Assembly: GCA_035504215.1 (NCBI GenBank)
Contig: DATJSI010000086.1
Coordinates: 1-49,285, forward strand
Reading direction: 5' to 3'
Source: Mycobacteriales bacterium
GTDB taxonomy: Bacteria > Actinomycetota > Actinomycetes > JAFAQI01
Length of the DNA stretch: 49,285 bases
The notes under the pieces are model-generated. The model was not told where the DNA came from. It was given only the letters and a program-made list of their open reading frames with translations, and did not search any database. Positions 49,185 through 49,285 of the stretch are shown one piece after another (within the stretch, counting starts at the first letter, position 1; every line of letters starts with the position of its first letter). The position numbers were made by a program, and so were the translations under genes.

Positions 49185-49285
49185 GCCGCGCCCGAGACAA
49201 GGGTGCCGTCGCGCTGCCGCGCGACCAAACCGTCGGCTGCACGCGCCGCGAGCGCCATGATCGTCAGCGCCGGGTTCGCCGACCC
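49181..49285 (-). CDS. GMC oxidoreductase, C-terminal fragment (partial)
   Basis: The last 34 codons of a gene entering from the right edge. The peptide GSANPALTIMALAARAADGL is the conserved C-terminal motif of the GMC flavoprotein oxidoreductases (glucose/choline oxidase family), where the Asn-Pro loop closes over FAD. It is translationally coupled to the enolase-superfamily gene. Confidence 0.75.
   Translation of the reverse strand, partial: GSANPALTIMALAARAADGLVARQRDGTLVSGAA

Overview
The window is chromosomal DNA from a high-GC actinomycete (Actinomycetota). Evidence: strong G/C bias at third codon positions, many GTG and TTG starts, and families typical of the phylum. These include a DUF222/HNH (13E12-type) endonuclease, an ANTAR regulator, paired STAS anti-sigma antagonists, an F420-dependent LLM oxidoreductase, an LpqY-SugABC-like sugar importer and a DrrAB-like exporter. 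I cannot place it below phylum. No rRNA, tRNA, CRISPR array, prophage or origin was recognised.

Layout. 0-2.8 kb: cut-off start of an IS481-like transposase, a DUF222/HNH endonuclease, a GAF protein and a GNAT acetyltransferase. 3-8.5 kb: a secreted beta-domain protein, a translationally coupled regulator-ATPase-permease operon of DrrAB type, and a divergent secreted phosphoesterase with a 13-bp perfect palindrome between them. 8.6-14.3 kb: nitronate monooxygenase, diaminopimelate decarboxylase, a membrane GT2 glycosyltransferase with a long Ser/Pro tail, and topoisomerase IB. 14.7-18.9 kb: a seven-gene Mrp-type cation/proton antiporter operon in the gene order of the archaeal Mbh antiporter module, lacking full-length MrpA. 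18.8-22.8 kb: DMT transporter, PAP2 phosphatase, polysaccharide deacetylase, a processive-type glycosyltransferase and a tiny membrane protein. 22.8-25.7 kb: MarR regulator with twin palindromic operators, a divergent small protein, and a pyruvate oxidase/acetolactate synthase-like ThDP enzyme. 25.7-33.2 kb: GH15 trehalase/glucoamylase-like hydrolase, a di-iron hydroxylase and a complete four-gene sugar ABC importer, which together suggest glucoside or trehalose uptake and hydrolysis. 33.2-34.8 kb: an exported dimethylformamidase-like protein.

35-39 kb looks like a stress-signalling island: two STAS antagonists, a GAF-ANTAR protein, DUF1360, a small hydrophobic protein and an SDR, some behind SigB/SigF-like promoter matches. 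39-45.6 kb, on the minus strand, is the most intriguing part. It is a tightly packed run of F420 oxidoreductase, acyl-CoA dehydrogenase-like protein, PIG-L deacetylase, NodS-like methyltransferase and GT2 glycosyltransferase, followed by a DUF2231-Rieske fusion and an MFS transporter. This has the look of an uncharacterised small-molecule or glycolipid pathway. 45.7-49.3 kb: DUF72, a ferritin-like protein, a basic histone-like small protein, a HAD phosphatase, an enolase-superfamily enzyme and the C-terminus of a GMC oxidoreductase.
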